From the NCBI GenBank assembly GCA_900465685.1, contig UEGR01000007.1, positions 372,001 to 436,000 of the forward strand: a DNA stretch of 64,000 bases, written 5' to 3'. Position numbers and translations under genes: made by a program. The DNA comes from Hyphomicrobiales bacterium. GTDB lineage: Bacteria; Pseudomonadota; Alphaproteobacteria; Rhizobiales; Rhizobiaceae. A model generated the notes under the pieces. The model worked only from the letters and a program-made list of their open reading frames with translations. It did no database searches and was not told where the DNA came from. Below, in pieces: positions 1 through 7,573 of this stretch; position 1 is the first letter of the stretch; each line of letters begins with the position of its first letter.

Positions 1-80
1 TATCATTCCGGAACCGCGTGAAACAAAAGATTGAATGCGAATGGCCGCGACCTCATGCGAGATCACGGCGCAAAGGCAGA

Positions 81-1082
81 TCAGTTTTCGAGCTGCGACA
101 GACGCTGCGGCGCGACTGCACAGATGATGTCGCTCGCCCACTGGCTGAAATCGACAGGCGAAGACTTGCGCAGGTTTGCGCGTGCTTCGCGGATCATCTG
201 CTGACGGTGCATTTCGTCATCCATGCAGACGGACTTGCCGTCCCAGCAGCGGTTCACGATGTCGTGGAACAGCGTCTGGTCATTATAGGTGAAGAACTGC
301 ACCGCATGCTTTTCGCTCGGCTGAACCAGCGATGCATAGCGATCGCGGCCCAATTCTTCGCCCTTGGCCTTCACGTCGGCAACCCATTTGTCGAAGTCGG
401 CCTGATTGTAGGAATGCGCCTTGAAGCGCATCTGGGCAAAGCCCTGACCGCTGTAATTGGCGGAAATACCGTCGAACTCGCCTTCATGGTTGGCGACGAG
501 ATGCAGCTTCGTCTGCATGCTCGGCATGGTGTAGACCATGCTGCCCAAGGCCGGAATGAAGAAGGAGTTCATGATGTTGCTGGAGGTCAGCTTGAAGTTG
601 ACCGGAACATCAACGGGCATGGCCATTTCATTGACGCTGGCGACGCCCAGATCGGGATAGATGAAAAGCCACTTCCAGTCGAGCGCAACCACTTCGACAT
701 TGATCGGCTTCACGCTGGATTCCAGCGGGCGGTACGGATCGAGCTTATGCGTGCTGATCCAGGTAACCGTGCCGAGAACCACGATGATCGCCAGAGGAAT
801 GAGCCAAACGCCCAGTTCGATCTTGGTGGAGTGGTGCCAGTCGGGCTGGTAATCCGCCTTTTCATTCGTGGCGCGGTACTTCCAGGCGAAGAACAGCGTC
901 ATGAAGATGACGGGCAGCACGACGAGCAGCATGAGGCCGGTCGCAAAAAGGATGAGATCGCGTTCTGCTACGCCGACCTCTCCCTTTGGAGAGAGAAGAA
1001 CCTGGTTCTCGCAGCCGGCAAGAAACGCAGTCAGGGCCAGTACGGCGAACGAAGCGATCGTCCGAGGGATGCCGAGTTTCAT
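81..1082 (-). CDS. cyoA: Cytochrome o ubiquinol oxidase subunit II (CyoA)
   Basis: Subunit II of the proton-pumping bo3-type quinol oxidase of the inner membrane. The chosen start gives 333 residues and follows a GGAAAG ribosome site; an in-frame start 12 bases upstream is possible. A lipoprotein signal ends in LAGC, making Cys24 the lipidated residue. Two membrane helices follow at about 42-66 and 85-107, then a periplasmic cupredoxin domain containing VVALDWKWLFIYPD. The copper-A ligand set of cytochrome c oxidases is not apparent, as expected for a quinol oxidase. In the usual cyoABCD order cyoB would follow on this strand, to the left of the window; only 80 bases of spacer are visible. 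Confidence 0.95.
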   Translation of the reverse strand: MKLGIPRTIASFAVLALTAFLAGCENQVLLSPKGEVGVAERDLILFATGLMLLVVLPVIFMTLFFAWKYRATNEKADYQPDWHHSTKIELGVWLIPLAIIVVLGTVTWISTHKLDPYRPLESSVKPINVEVVALDWKWLFIYPDLGVASVNEMAMPVDVPVNFKLTSSNIMNSFFIPALGSMVYTMPSMQTKLHLVANHEGEFDGISANYSGQGFAQMRFKAHSYNQADFDKWVADVKAKGEELGRDRYASLVQPSEKHAVQFFTYNDQTLFHDIVNRCWDGKSVCMDDEMHRQQMIREARANLRKSSPVDFSQWASDIICAVAPQRLSQLEN

Positions 1083-1636
1083 TTGTCTTTCCATCCTGCA
1101 CCGATGCGATCTGAAAATCTGAAACCCGCTGCCACAGATGATTGCGGTCAGGCGTCTCAGTTCTTCAGATCGCACCAGAGCGATTTCGTCGTCAGTGTGG
1201 TTTTGAACCTGAAATCCCTTCCAGGCTGCCCAGACATTGGGAACCGCAGAGGTTCATCATGTCGCGAGCGTCAAATCCGGCACGTATGTCGTTTTTCAGT
1301 TTTCGGTAAATTCTGAAAATTCCAAAAGTACCGTTATATCGAATAATTCCGTTTGTCACCTGTCTGGAGAGATTTGTGCTGGATCGTAATGTCGCGGTCA
1401 AAACCCCGCAAAACGGACTCCAATTGGCGGAAACAGGCATCTCCGCAGGCGCCTGATCACGGGGAATGGAACCCCTTTTACGCCGACGCGGCGGTGAATT
1501 AGCCTTTCATCACCATGCATGCAAGTACGACCAATGGATAAATCCTGGCTTTTCCGCACTGTGGCGAGACAACAAACAACATTGTGAAGTCGCCGAGCCG
1601 CGACTAAGACAATCTGGATAGTGAGAAAGGCGCCCC
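1083..1636. other. Intergenic region between cyoA and the molybdopterin protein
   Basis: This 554-base spacer separates two divergent genes and should hold both promoters. I see no convincing gene: an 82-codon minus-strand frame at 1192-1440 has no ribosome site and no recognisable domain. No repeat, hairpin terminator or clear operator was recognised. Confidence 0.5.
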
Positions 1637-2602
1637 ATGATTTTCGCAGACTTGCCGCTCGATGATGCCGAAGGCGCCGTACTCGCCTATGCGGTAACGG
1701 CAGGTGCGCTCGTCCTGCGCAAGGGAACCGTGCTGAACAACGAACATTGCGTGGCCCTGCAACAGGCTGGCCTCACAAGCGTTCTCGCTGCCCGCTTCGA
1801 GCCCGGCGATATCGGCGAAGACGAAGCCGCACAGGCAATCGGGACCACACTCGCCTCCGCCACAATCCATACCGGCGCGGCGACCACCGGACGTATCAAT
1901 CTTTTCGCCAGTGCAGACGGTGTCTTTTGCGTCGACCCGTCCCGTATCCATGCGGTCAATGCGCATGATGCGCGCATTTCTCTCGCGACGATCCGTAATC
2001 ACATGCGCGTGGAAGCCGGCCAAATGGTCGCGACCGTCAAGATCATTCCCTTTGCCGTACCGAAAAGCCTGGTTGACGACATATGCCCCCTGCTCGACGG
2101 AGACAGGGCCGTTGAGGTCAAGGCGTTTCGCCCGTTACGTATCGGCCTGATCCAGTCGCGCCTCCCTTCGATCCGCGAGACCGTCCTCGACAAGACGCGC
2201 GAACTGATGGAAAAGCGCGCGGCGCGCAATGGCGGCATATTGATTATCGAAAAGCGTGTCGCCCACGAGACGGAAGCGCTCGGCAGCGCCATAGCGGACC
2301 TGAGCAGCGGCTGCGACATTCTTGTGATTTTCAGCGCATCGGCGGTCGCCGACGCCACCGACATCGTGCCGCGCTCGATCCTGCAAAGTGGCGGACAAAT
2401 TTTGCGCGTTGGCATGCCGGTCGACCCCGGCAATCTGCTCGTGCTGGGAAAGCGCGACGGCAAGTATATCGTCGCCGCGCCGGGATCCGCCCGCAGCATG
2501 CGGGAAAACAGCCTCGACTGGGTGCTCGACCGCCTGATGGCAGGCATGAACCTCAGCTCAAAAGACCTGTCCCGCATGGGTGTTGGTGGCCTTCTGTTAT
2601 AA
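1637..2602 (+). CDS. Molybdopterin-binding (MoCF-type) protein, apparently lacking the C-terminal transferase domain
   Basis: The 321-residue protein resembles the N-terminal, molybdopterin-binding half of proteins that in many Rhizobiales are fused to a MobA/CoxI-like nucleotidyltransferase. Residues about 170-310 form the MoaB/MogA-like fold, with segments such as RPLRIGLIQSRLPSIRETV and the glycine-rich GQILRVGMPVDPGNLL. Translation stops right after GVGGLLL, which in the fused relatives (from memory) is the linker into the second domain. A 101-base palindromic repeat begins ten bases beyond the stop. It is either a naturally short version or a remnant of the fusion. The role in molybdenum cofactor handling is inferred from the family. 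Confidence 0.75.
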   Translation: MIFADLPLDDAEGAVLAYAVTAGALVLRKGTVLNNEHCVALQQAGLTSVLAARFEPGDIGEDEAAQAIGTTLASATIHTGAATTGRINLFASADGVFCVDPSRIHAVNAHDARISLATIRNHMRVEAGQMVATVKIIPFAVPKSLVDDICPLLDGDRAVEVKAFRPLRIGLIQSRLPSIRETVLDKTRELMEKRAARNGGILIIEKRVAHETEALGSAIADLSSGCDILVIFSASAVADATDIVPRSILQSGGQILRVGMPVDPGNLLVLGKRDGKYIVAAPGSARSMRENSLDWVLDRLMAGMNLSSKDLSRMGVGGLLL

Positions 2603-2612
2603 GCTATTGCTG

Positions 2613-2713
2613 AGAGCGCGTTTCGATCTGATTGGATCAGATCGGCGTTCTAACAGTTTGTTATAACGCGCATCTTGTCCGAAAACCGTTTCACACTTTT
2701 CGGGATGCGCTCT
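2613..2713. repeat. Palindromic Rhizobiales-type intergenic repeat
   Basis: A 101-base element bounded by the 7-base inverted repeat AGAGCGC/GCGCTCT. Inside it are a perfect hairpin (CGATCTGAT, loop TGG, ATCAGATCG) at about 2624-2644 and a second palindrome at 2668-2713 with the core GAAAACCG...ACTTTTC. The second palindrome is related to the repeats at 12401-12446 and 19139-19186. The right end overlaps the stop codon of the Dabb gene. Confidence 0.8.
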
Positions 2714-3020
2714 AGATTTCGTAGTCGAAAACCAGAATGCCATCGAGACCGCCCTCGGCAGCTTCGACAAGGCCTTTGCCGACCTTGACGTGTTCCGGAT
2801 GCGGGAGATAGGCGTCACGCGCCGCAGCATCGGCAAAATCCACTACAAAGCCGTGACGAAAGCCTTTTTCCAGCCGTTCAGGGCTGTTGTTGGCGCCGGT
2901 GGTGACGGAAATGATGCCATCGATCTTACCCTTGAGAGCAACGACCGAAGCCAGCGCCTGATCAATGGCTGCGCCATCGAGTTCCGGCTTGAACTTAATC
3001 AGAACAATATGACGTATCAT
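2712..3020 (-). CDS. Dabb (stress-responsive A/B barrel) family protein
   Basis: The 102-residue protein begins MIRHIVLIKFKPELD, the typical first strand of the dimeric alpha/beta barrel (Dabb) family, and contains the late motif HPEHVKVGKGLVEAAEGG. The longer upstream reading frame lacks similarity, so the start at 3020 is preferred. Family members are small soluble dimers, some induced by stress or with polyketide cyclase-like activity; no substrate can be inferred here. The stop codon lies within the end of the neighbouring palindromic repeat. It appears to be transcribed alone. Confidence 0.88.
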   Translation of the reverse strand: MIRHIVLIKFKPELDGAAIDQALASVVALKGKIDGIISVTTGANNSPERLEKGFRHGFVVDFADAAARDAYLPHPEHVKVGKGLVEAAEGGLDGILVFDYEI

Positions 3021-3110
3021 GAGATTCACCGCTGTTTGGAAACAGTGTTTCTTACGCCAATTCGTGCCTGCCGGAAATGCAAAAAGGCAAATCGCAAGAA
3101 CGCCCAAAAA

Positions 3111-3138
3111 CGAAAAAGGCCGGGATGAACCCGACCTT
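3111..3138 (-). terminator. Rho-independent terminator
   Basis: On the minus strand AAGGTCGGG, a five-base loop and CCCGGCCTT form a 9-bp stem with one mismatch, followed by TTTTCGTTTTT. It lies downstream of the 66-residue gene at 3300-3500 and upstream of the Dabb gene, so it probably ends the small gene's transcript. Confidence 0.65.
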
Positions 3139-3299
3139 CCGCTTTCACCTGAGTTGACGCCGGTTCATCCGCGGTCGTCTTCCCAAGTGAATTCCCGATA
3201 CGGAGCTAGACATAAGCCCTCTCCGTTTCAAGTTTGTGACATTCCCGAACAATTCCGCCGTCGGGTAGAAATTCGTCTGCCGAGGCAGGCCGCCTGATA

Positions 3300-3500
3300 T
3301 CAGGCCGCCATCGCCGTTTCGGCATATTCGGGATGATTGTAATTCCAAATCTCGACCAGACACTGATGCATCAAATCGAGATCAACCGGACCAATCCGGC
3401 TCAAGACCAGATCAAGATCATCGCGCTCAACACCACGGTTAAGAAGCTCGACAATCGCTTCCGTCAGAATCATTTTATCGTCAAATCTGTAGCGCTGCAT
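3300..3500 (-). CDS. Small conserved-looking hypothetical protein (66 aa)
   Basis: I do not recognise the family. The 66-residue, acidic, probably helical protein (MQRYRFDDKMILTEAIVELL... ending YAETAMAA) has no signal peptide or membrane helix. The case for a real gene rests on a GGAG ribosome site 9 bases before the ATG, a terminator downstream at 3111-3138, isolation in its own transcription unit, and a perfect CtrA-type site TTAA-N7-TTAAC on its coding strand 57-71 bases upstream of the start. That suggests a CtrA-controlled cell-cycle gene, but the function is unknown. Confidence 0.7.
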   Translation of the reverse strand: MQRYRFDDKMILTEAIVELLNRGVERDDLDLVLSRIGPVDLDLMHQCLVEIWNYNHPEYAETAMAA

Positions 3501-3801
3501 AAACCTGCTCCGCTATCTGCCCCAGCTCTTCATGATTTCAGACTAGACACTTATGGTTAACCGAGGCTTAAGCCACAGAAAACTTACGCAACTTTGACTG
3601 ACACCACGCAACTGACGCGAATATTTACCCCTGACGGCTTATCGCCGTTTCCCAATATGAATTATGAAATGCACGCTATAAAACAGTCAGAATATAGTCA
3701 GACCGAACAAGAATAAGTCTCATTCTTACTCTATGTTCGGATAAAGCCAAGCAAAAACTGGCGATGGTATTTATTTCACAAAACTCTTTTAAAGCGTTCA
3801 C
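3501..3801. other. Divergent intergenic region
   Basis: About 300 bases lie between the 66-residue gene (minus) and the phosphatase gene (plus). Besides the CtrA-type site at 3553-3571, it is AT-rich near 3660-3790 and presumably carries the phosphatase promoter. No gene, repeat or terminator was seen. Confidence 0.5.
3553..3571 (-). promoter_or_regulatory. CtrA full binding site upstream of the 66-aa gene
   Basis: On the minus strand the sequence reads TTAA-GCCTCGG-TTAACCAT, an exact match to the alphaproteobacterial CtrA consensus TTAA-N7-TTAAC including the extended half-site TTAACCAT. It lies just upstream of the start at 3500, at promoter distance. Whether CtrA activates or represses cannot be told from position alone. 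Confidence 0.65.
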
Positions 3802-4395
3802 ATGACTTTTTTCAAAAGATACGCCCGATGGTCGTTCAATTGCGTCAAGCTTGGCGCACTTGCTGCTTTGATTGGCGCAAGTGTGCTGGGCGGCTATTTG
3901 TATACGATCCAGTATAATGGCAATGTCCATGCGATTGTGCCCGGACAGGCTTATCGCGCAAACCAGCCCGATCCTGCGCGGATTGCTGCGCTGCAAAAAA
4001 CCTATGGCATCAAGACCATTATCAATCTGCGCGGCCCGGAACCGGGGTCGCGCTGGTATGACAGGGAAATCGAGACTTCCGATGCTCTTGGTATCCACCA
4101 TATGGATTTTGAAATGTCGGCCAGCAAACGGCTTACGCCCCAGCGCGCGCGGGAATTGATTGCACTGATGCAGAGCGCAGAAAAGCCGATCCTCATTCAC
4201 TGTAAGTCAGGTTCGGACCGCACGGGTCTCGCGGCAGCGCTTTATGTAGCAGCCATCTCCAAGGGAGGCGAGCGCAAGGCAGAACAGCAAATGTCCATCG
4301 CCTATGGGCATTTCGGTTTTCCGGGCAGCCCCACCCACGCGATGGAAGACACTTTCGAAGAGCTTGAACCGGCTCTCGGATTTCACGATTCCTGA
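3802..4395 (+). CDS. Membrane-anchored tyrosine/dual-specificity phosphatase family protein
   Basis: The 197-residue protein has one N-terminal membrane helix at about 16-34, followed by a cysteine-phosphatase domain. The signature HCKSGSDRTG places the catalytic cysteine at 134 and the phosphate-binding arginine at 140 (CX5R). Asp102 in HHMDFEMSAS is a candidate general acid. With the helix uncleaved, the domain would face the periplasm or cytoplasm depending on topology, which I cannot decide. Relatives include DSP-like phosphatases of Brucellaceae and rhizobia; the substrate is unknown. It appears monocistronic and converges on the binding-protein gene. Confidence 0.85.
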   Translation: MTFFKRYARWSFNCVKLGALAALIGASVLGGYLYTIQYNGNVHAIVPGQAYRANQPDPARIAALQKTYGIKTIINLRGPEPGSRWYDREIETSDALGIHHMDFEMSASKRLTPQRARELIALMQSAEKPILIHCKSGSDRTGLAAALYVAAISKGGERKAEQQMSIAYGHFGFPGSPTHAMEDTFEELEPALGFHDS

Positions 4396-4425
4396 CGGTT
4401 CATCTCTCACCTGAACCCTGAATGC

Positions 4426-4455
4426 AAAAAACGCCGGGACAAGCCCGGCGTTTCC
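4426..4455 (-). terminator. Rho-independent terminator of the amino-acid binding protein gene
   Basis: A GC-rich hairpin (CGCCGGG, loop, CCCGGCG) is followed on the minus strand by a run of six T. It lies 20-50 bases past the stop of the minus-strand gene and may also serve the convergent phosphatase gene. Confidence 0.85.
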
Positions 4456-4473
4456 TTATTTGCTCGAAAAGTC

Positions 4474-5580
4474 TTATTCGAGGCCGACGATCTTGCCGTC
4501 ATCCCACTTGAAGATGTCGAAGCTCGGCGAGCTGAGGTCGCCGTTTTCGCCATAGGTCAGTGTGCCGATCGCGGTTTCGATAGGCTTGCCGTCATGCAGA
4601 GCCTTGGCAACGGCAGCCGAATCATCAGCCGAACCGGCGCTTTCGATACCAGCCTTGATGACTTCAACAGCAGCATAGGCGTTCATCGTGAAGGCTTCAG
4701 CCGGGATGCCCTTGGCCTTGAGCGCTTCGATAGCGTCCTTGGAAGCCGGGTTCTTCGTGGCGTCCTTTGCGTTGGTGAACAGCGTGCCCTGTGCGTTGGT
4801 GCCGCCGATTGCCCAATATTCGGTGTTGGACAGGCCTTCACCGCCGAGAACCAGTGCCTGCATGCCAGCGTCATGCAGCTGACGCGACAGCAGACCGCCT
4901 TCAGCATGGTAGCCGCCGAAATAAACGACTTCAGCGCCTGCCGACTTCAGCTTGGTAACCAGCGCGCTGAAATCCTTGTCGCCCGGGGTGACGGAGTCAT
5001 AATGAACTTCCGTAATGCCGCCCTTGTTGATCGCAGCCTTGAAAGCGTCGGCCAGACCCTTGCCGTAAGCGCCCTTATCGTGGATCACGGCGACCTTCTT
5101 GTCCTTCATGGTCTTCAGGACAAAATCAGCCATGACTTCAGCCTGCTGGTCGTCGCGGCCGCAGGTGCGGAACACGTTTTCCAGCTTGCGTGCGGTCAGG
5201 TCCGGGCCGGTAGCGGTTGGGGTGACCATCAGAACGCCGTTTTCCGAGAAAACGTCGGATACTGGAATGGCAACGCCGGTCGTGACCGGACCAACGACGA
5301 ACTTGATGCCGTCGCCGACAATCTGGTTGGCAGCGGAAACGCCCTGCTTCGGCTCACCGGCATCGTCGGCGAACTTCAGAACGATCTTCTCGCCCTTGAT
5401 GCCGCCAGCCTTGTTGATGACTTCGGCAGCGGTTTCTGCGCCCTTCTTCACCTGATCGCCGAAAGCGGCAACCGGACCCGTCAGCGGTGCAACAACGCCG
5501 ATGGTGATATCCGCATAAGCGGCGCTGGCAAAACCGAGTGTAGCTGCAAAAGCTACGCTGGACAGAAGTTTCAGGTTCAT
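4474..5580 (-). CDS. Branched-chain amino-acid ABC transporter periplasmic binding protein (LivK/BraC family)
   Basis: The 368-residue precursor starts at an ATG behind a strong AGGAGA site and has a Sec signal peptide ([18 protein letters not shown]..., cleavage after AYA). The mature part begins [20 protein letters not shown], typical of type I periplasmic binding proteins for Leu/Ile/Val-like ligands. It contains the hinge-region motif [11 protein letters not shown] and the [12 protein letters not shown] segment. No permease or ATPase genes are adjacent, so it is an orphan receptor here and must work with transporter genes elsewhere. The leucine-degradation operon next door makes leucine or a related ligand attractive, but this is inference. 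Confidence 0.92.
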   Translation of the reverse strand: MNLKLLSSVAFAATLGFASAAYADITIGVVAPLTGPVAAFGDQVKKGAETAAEVINKAGGIKGEKIVLKFADDAGEPKQGVSAANQIVGDGIKFVVGPVTTGVAIPVSDVFSENGVLMVTPTATGPDLTARKLENVFRTCGRDDQQAEVMADFVLKTMKDKKVAVIHDKGAYGKGLADAFKAAINKGGITEVHYDSVTPGDKDFSALVTKLKSAGAEVVYFGGYHAEGGLLSRQLHDAGMQALVLGGEGLSNTEYWAIGGTNAQGTLFTNAKDATKNPASKDAIEALKAKGIPAEAFTMNAYAAVEVIKAGIESAGSADDSAAVAKALHDGKPIETAIGTLTYGENGDLSSPSFDIFKWDDGKIVGLE

Positions 5581-5915
5581 TCTTTTTCTCCTTTGGTGGG
5601 GCGCCGTCCAGGGACGCGCCCTCATCTAACCCATGATGGCAACCCATCCGGTCAATTCTCAGCGCTCATATGCTGCCGAATTGCCGGGCCCTCCCTTTTG
5701 TTTCATCTTACGATTTCAAAGGGTCGATCCAAAAGCGCGCCGCACCGCACCCAAAAAGGGACTGGAGCCATAATATTATCCAAAACAGCCTCGGCGGTTT
5801 CGGAAAACTGCTCCAAAACGGGAGCCGCTTTCGTGATGTGCTAAGAATGCATTTCCGGCTGTCGATTGCAAGGGGCCAAGTACCCACAATTACAACGAAA
5901 ATCCGCTCCTCCCTT
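5581..5915. other. Intergenic region
   Basis: This 335-base region lies between two minus-strand genes. It should contain the binding-protein promoter and the end of the leucine operon. No gene, convincing hairpin or recognised repeat was seen. Confidence 0.45.
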
Positions 5916-6713
5916 TTATGCGTTCCCTCCCTTCCATGATGGTGATTGTTTCGCAAAAAAGGCCGCGATCCCTTCCGCGGCCTCCGGTGTTTCCCATGTG
6001 TCGGCAAGACGGGTCAGCGTCATATCGATGACGGCTTCGTCAATCGGCGCGACCAGCGCATGCACGAGCCGTTTCGACGCCGCAACCGCCGCCGGTGCAG
6101 TGGAAAAATAGGGCTTAATCTCCTCCTCCACCGCCGCATCCAGTTGTTCAGCCTCGACCACCCGATGCAGCAGGCCGATGCGCATTGCCTCCTGCGCGTC
6201 GAACAATCTGGCAGAGGTAAACATGCGCAGCGCATTCGCCTGCCCGATGCGCGCCACGACATAAGGGCTGATCGTTGCCGGTATCAGGCCAAGCTTTGTC
6301 TCGGTAAGCCCGAAGCGCGCACCAGCAACACCGATGGCGGCATCGCAGACGCTAATGAGACCGACACCACCACCATAGGCCTGACCGTTGACGCACCCGA
6401 TCAGCGGCTTTGGCAGATCGCGGAGCGCCTTCAGCATCAGAGCAAGCTTGCGTGCTTCTTCAATCCGCTGCGCGCGACTGGCATTCACCTGCGCCTGCAT
6501 CCAGCCCAGATCGCCGCCCGCGCAAAAGCTTTTACCTGCGCCGGTCAGAACGACAATCCTGACCGCAGCATTATCGGCCAGATGCAGCGTCGCGGTGGTC
6601 AGTTCATCGATCATCAGGCCGGACAGCACATTGTGCTGCTCAGGCCGGTTCAGCGTCAGCGTTGCAACGCCACGTGCATCAATCGCAACATCGATGGTCT
6701 CAAAGTCGCTCAT
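5916..6713 (-). CDS. liuC: Methylglutaconyl-CoA hydratase (enoyl-CoA hydratase family)
   Basis: The 265-residue crotonase-fold enzyme is predicted to hydrate 3-methylglutaconyl-CoA to HMG-CoA in leucine degradation. The oxyanion-hole segments FCAGGDLGWMQ and QAYGGGVGLISVCD are present, and GLTETKLGLIPATISPYV is typical of the AUH/LiuC subgroup. Its ATG overlaps the stop of the HMG-CoA lyase gene by four bases (ATGA), so the two are translationally coupled. Substrate assignment leans on the operon as well as the motif; on sequence alone it could be a generic enoyl-CoA hydratase. It is the last gene of the operon. Confidence 0.88.
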   Translation of the reverse strand: MSDFETIDVAIDARGVATLTLNRPEQHNVLSGLMIDELTTATLHLADNAAVRIVVLTGAGKSFCAGGDLGWMQAQVNASRAQRIEEARKLALMLKALRDLPKPLIGCVNGQAYGGGVGLISVCDAAIGVAGARFGLTETKLGLIPATISPYVVARIGQANALRMFTSARLFDAQEAMRIGLLHRVVEAEQLDAAVEEEIKPYFSTAPAAVAASKRLVHALVAPIDEAVIDMTLTRLADTWETPEAAEGIAAFFAKQSPSWKGGNA

Positions 6714-7573
6714 GCAGCTTTGTCCTGCCGCAGCGCCTGCGCGAACAATGCCGCCGACCGCAGCTTGTCCAGATCGAGCCCGGTTTCAAAACCCATTTCA
6801 TGCAGCATCTCGACGACGGAAACCGTATCGACATTGCCCTTGGCGCCCGGCGCAAAAGGGCAGCCGCCCAAGCCGCCGACCGAAGCATCGAAAACCCGCA
6901 GGCCCTTTTCCAGACTGACGCGGATATTGTCGAGGGCGCGTCCGCCTGTGTCGTGATAATGGCCCGCCAGACTATGTGCGGGCGCAATCGCCAACACCGC
7001 ATCCAGCATGGCCGCGACCTTGTCCGGCGTACCGCGCCCAATCGTGTCGCCAAGGCTCACCTCATGGCAACCGAGCGTGAAAAGCTGCTCGGTGACATCG
7101 GCCACGGCCTGCGGCGCGGTCGGTCCGTCATAGGGACATTCGACAACGCAACTGACATAGCCGCGTATAGCCAACCCGTCATTGATCGCAGCACCGATCA
7201 CCGGCGACAGGCGCTCAATGCTTTCGGCAATCGTGCAGTTGATATTGGCTTTCGAAAACCCTTCCGAAGCGGAAATGAAGACCGCGACCTCGTCCGCATT
7301 GGCTGCTGCCGCCGCCTCATAGCCCTTCATATTCGGCACGAGCACCGAATAGCGCACGCTGTCGGCGCGACGAATACCGGCCATCACCTCTGCCGCATCG
7401 GCCAGTTGCGGAACCCATTTCGGGCTGACGAAACTCGTCGCCTCAATGCGGGCATAACCGCAACCGGACAGGCGGTCGATCAGCGCGATCTTGTCAGCCG
7501 TCGGCACAAAGCGCTTCTCGTTTTGCAGCCCGTCACGTGCCGCCATTTCAACGATTTCGACATGGTCAGCCAT
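6710..7573 (-). CDS. liuE: Hydroxymethylglutaryl-CoA lyase
   Basis: The 287-residue TIM-barrel enzyme cleaves HMG-CoA to acetyl-CoA and acetoacetate. Diagnostic features are the N-terminal ARDGLQNE motif, the metal-binding region and the family signature ASVGGLGGCPFAPGAKGN with its catalytic cysteine. The start MADHVEIVEM overlaps the carboxylase alpha-subunit stop by eight bases, and the end overlaps the hydratase start by four. It works directly after the hydratase in the pathway and feeds acetoacetate to the acetoacetyl-CoA synthetase encoded upstream. Confidence 0.95.
   Translation of the reverse strand: MADHVEIVEMAARDGLQNEKRFVPTADKIALIDRLSGCGYARIEATSFVSPKWVPQLADAAEVMAGIRRADSVRYSVLVPNMKGYEAAAAANADEVAVFISASEGFSKANINCTIAESIERLSPVIGAAINDGLAIRGYVSCVVECPYDGPTAPQAVADVTEQLFTLGCHEVSLGDTIGRGTPDKVAAMLDAVLAIAPAHSLAGHYHDTGGRALDNIRVSLEKGLRVFDASVGGLGGCPFAPGAKGNVDTVSVVEMLHEMGFETGLDLDKLRSAALFAQALRQDKAA

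Noticed and set aside
18..1316. Long plus-strand open frame antisense to cyoA
   Set aside because: Its translation has no domain pattern and is rich in His/Arg/Gly as expected for a shadow of GC-rich coding DNA; cyoA on the other strand is unmistakable.
1192..1440. 82-codon minus-strand frame upstream of cyoA
   Set aside because: No ribosome site, no recognisable family, and composition unlike neighbouring genes.
3145..3363. 72-codon minus-strand frame overlapping the 66-residue gene
   Set aside because: It overlaps a better supported gene in another frame and lacks a ribosome site.
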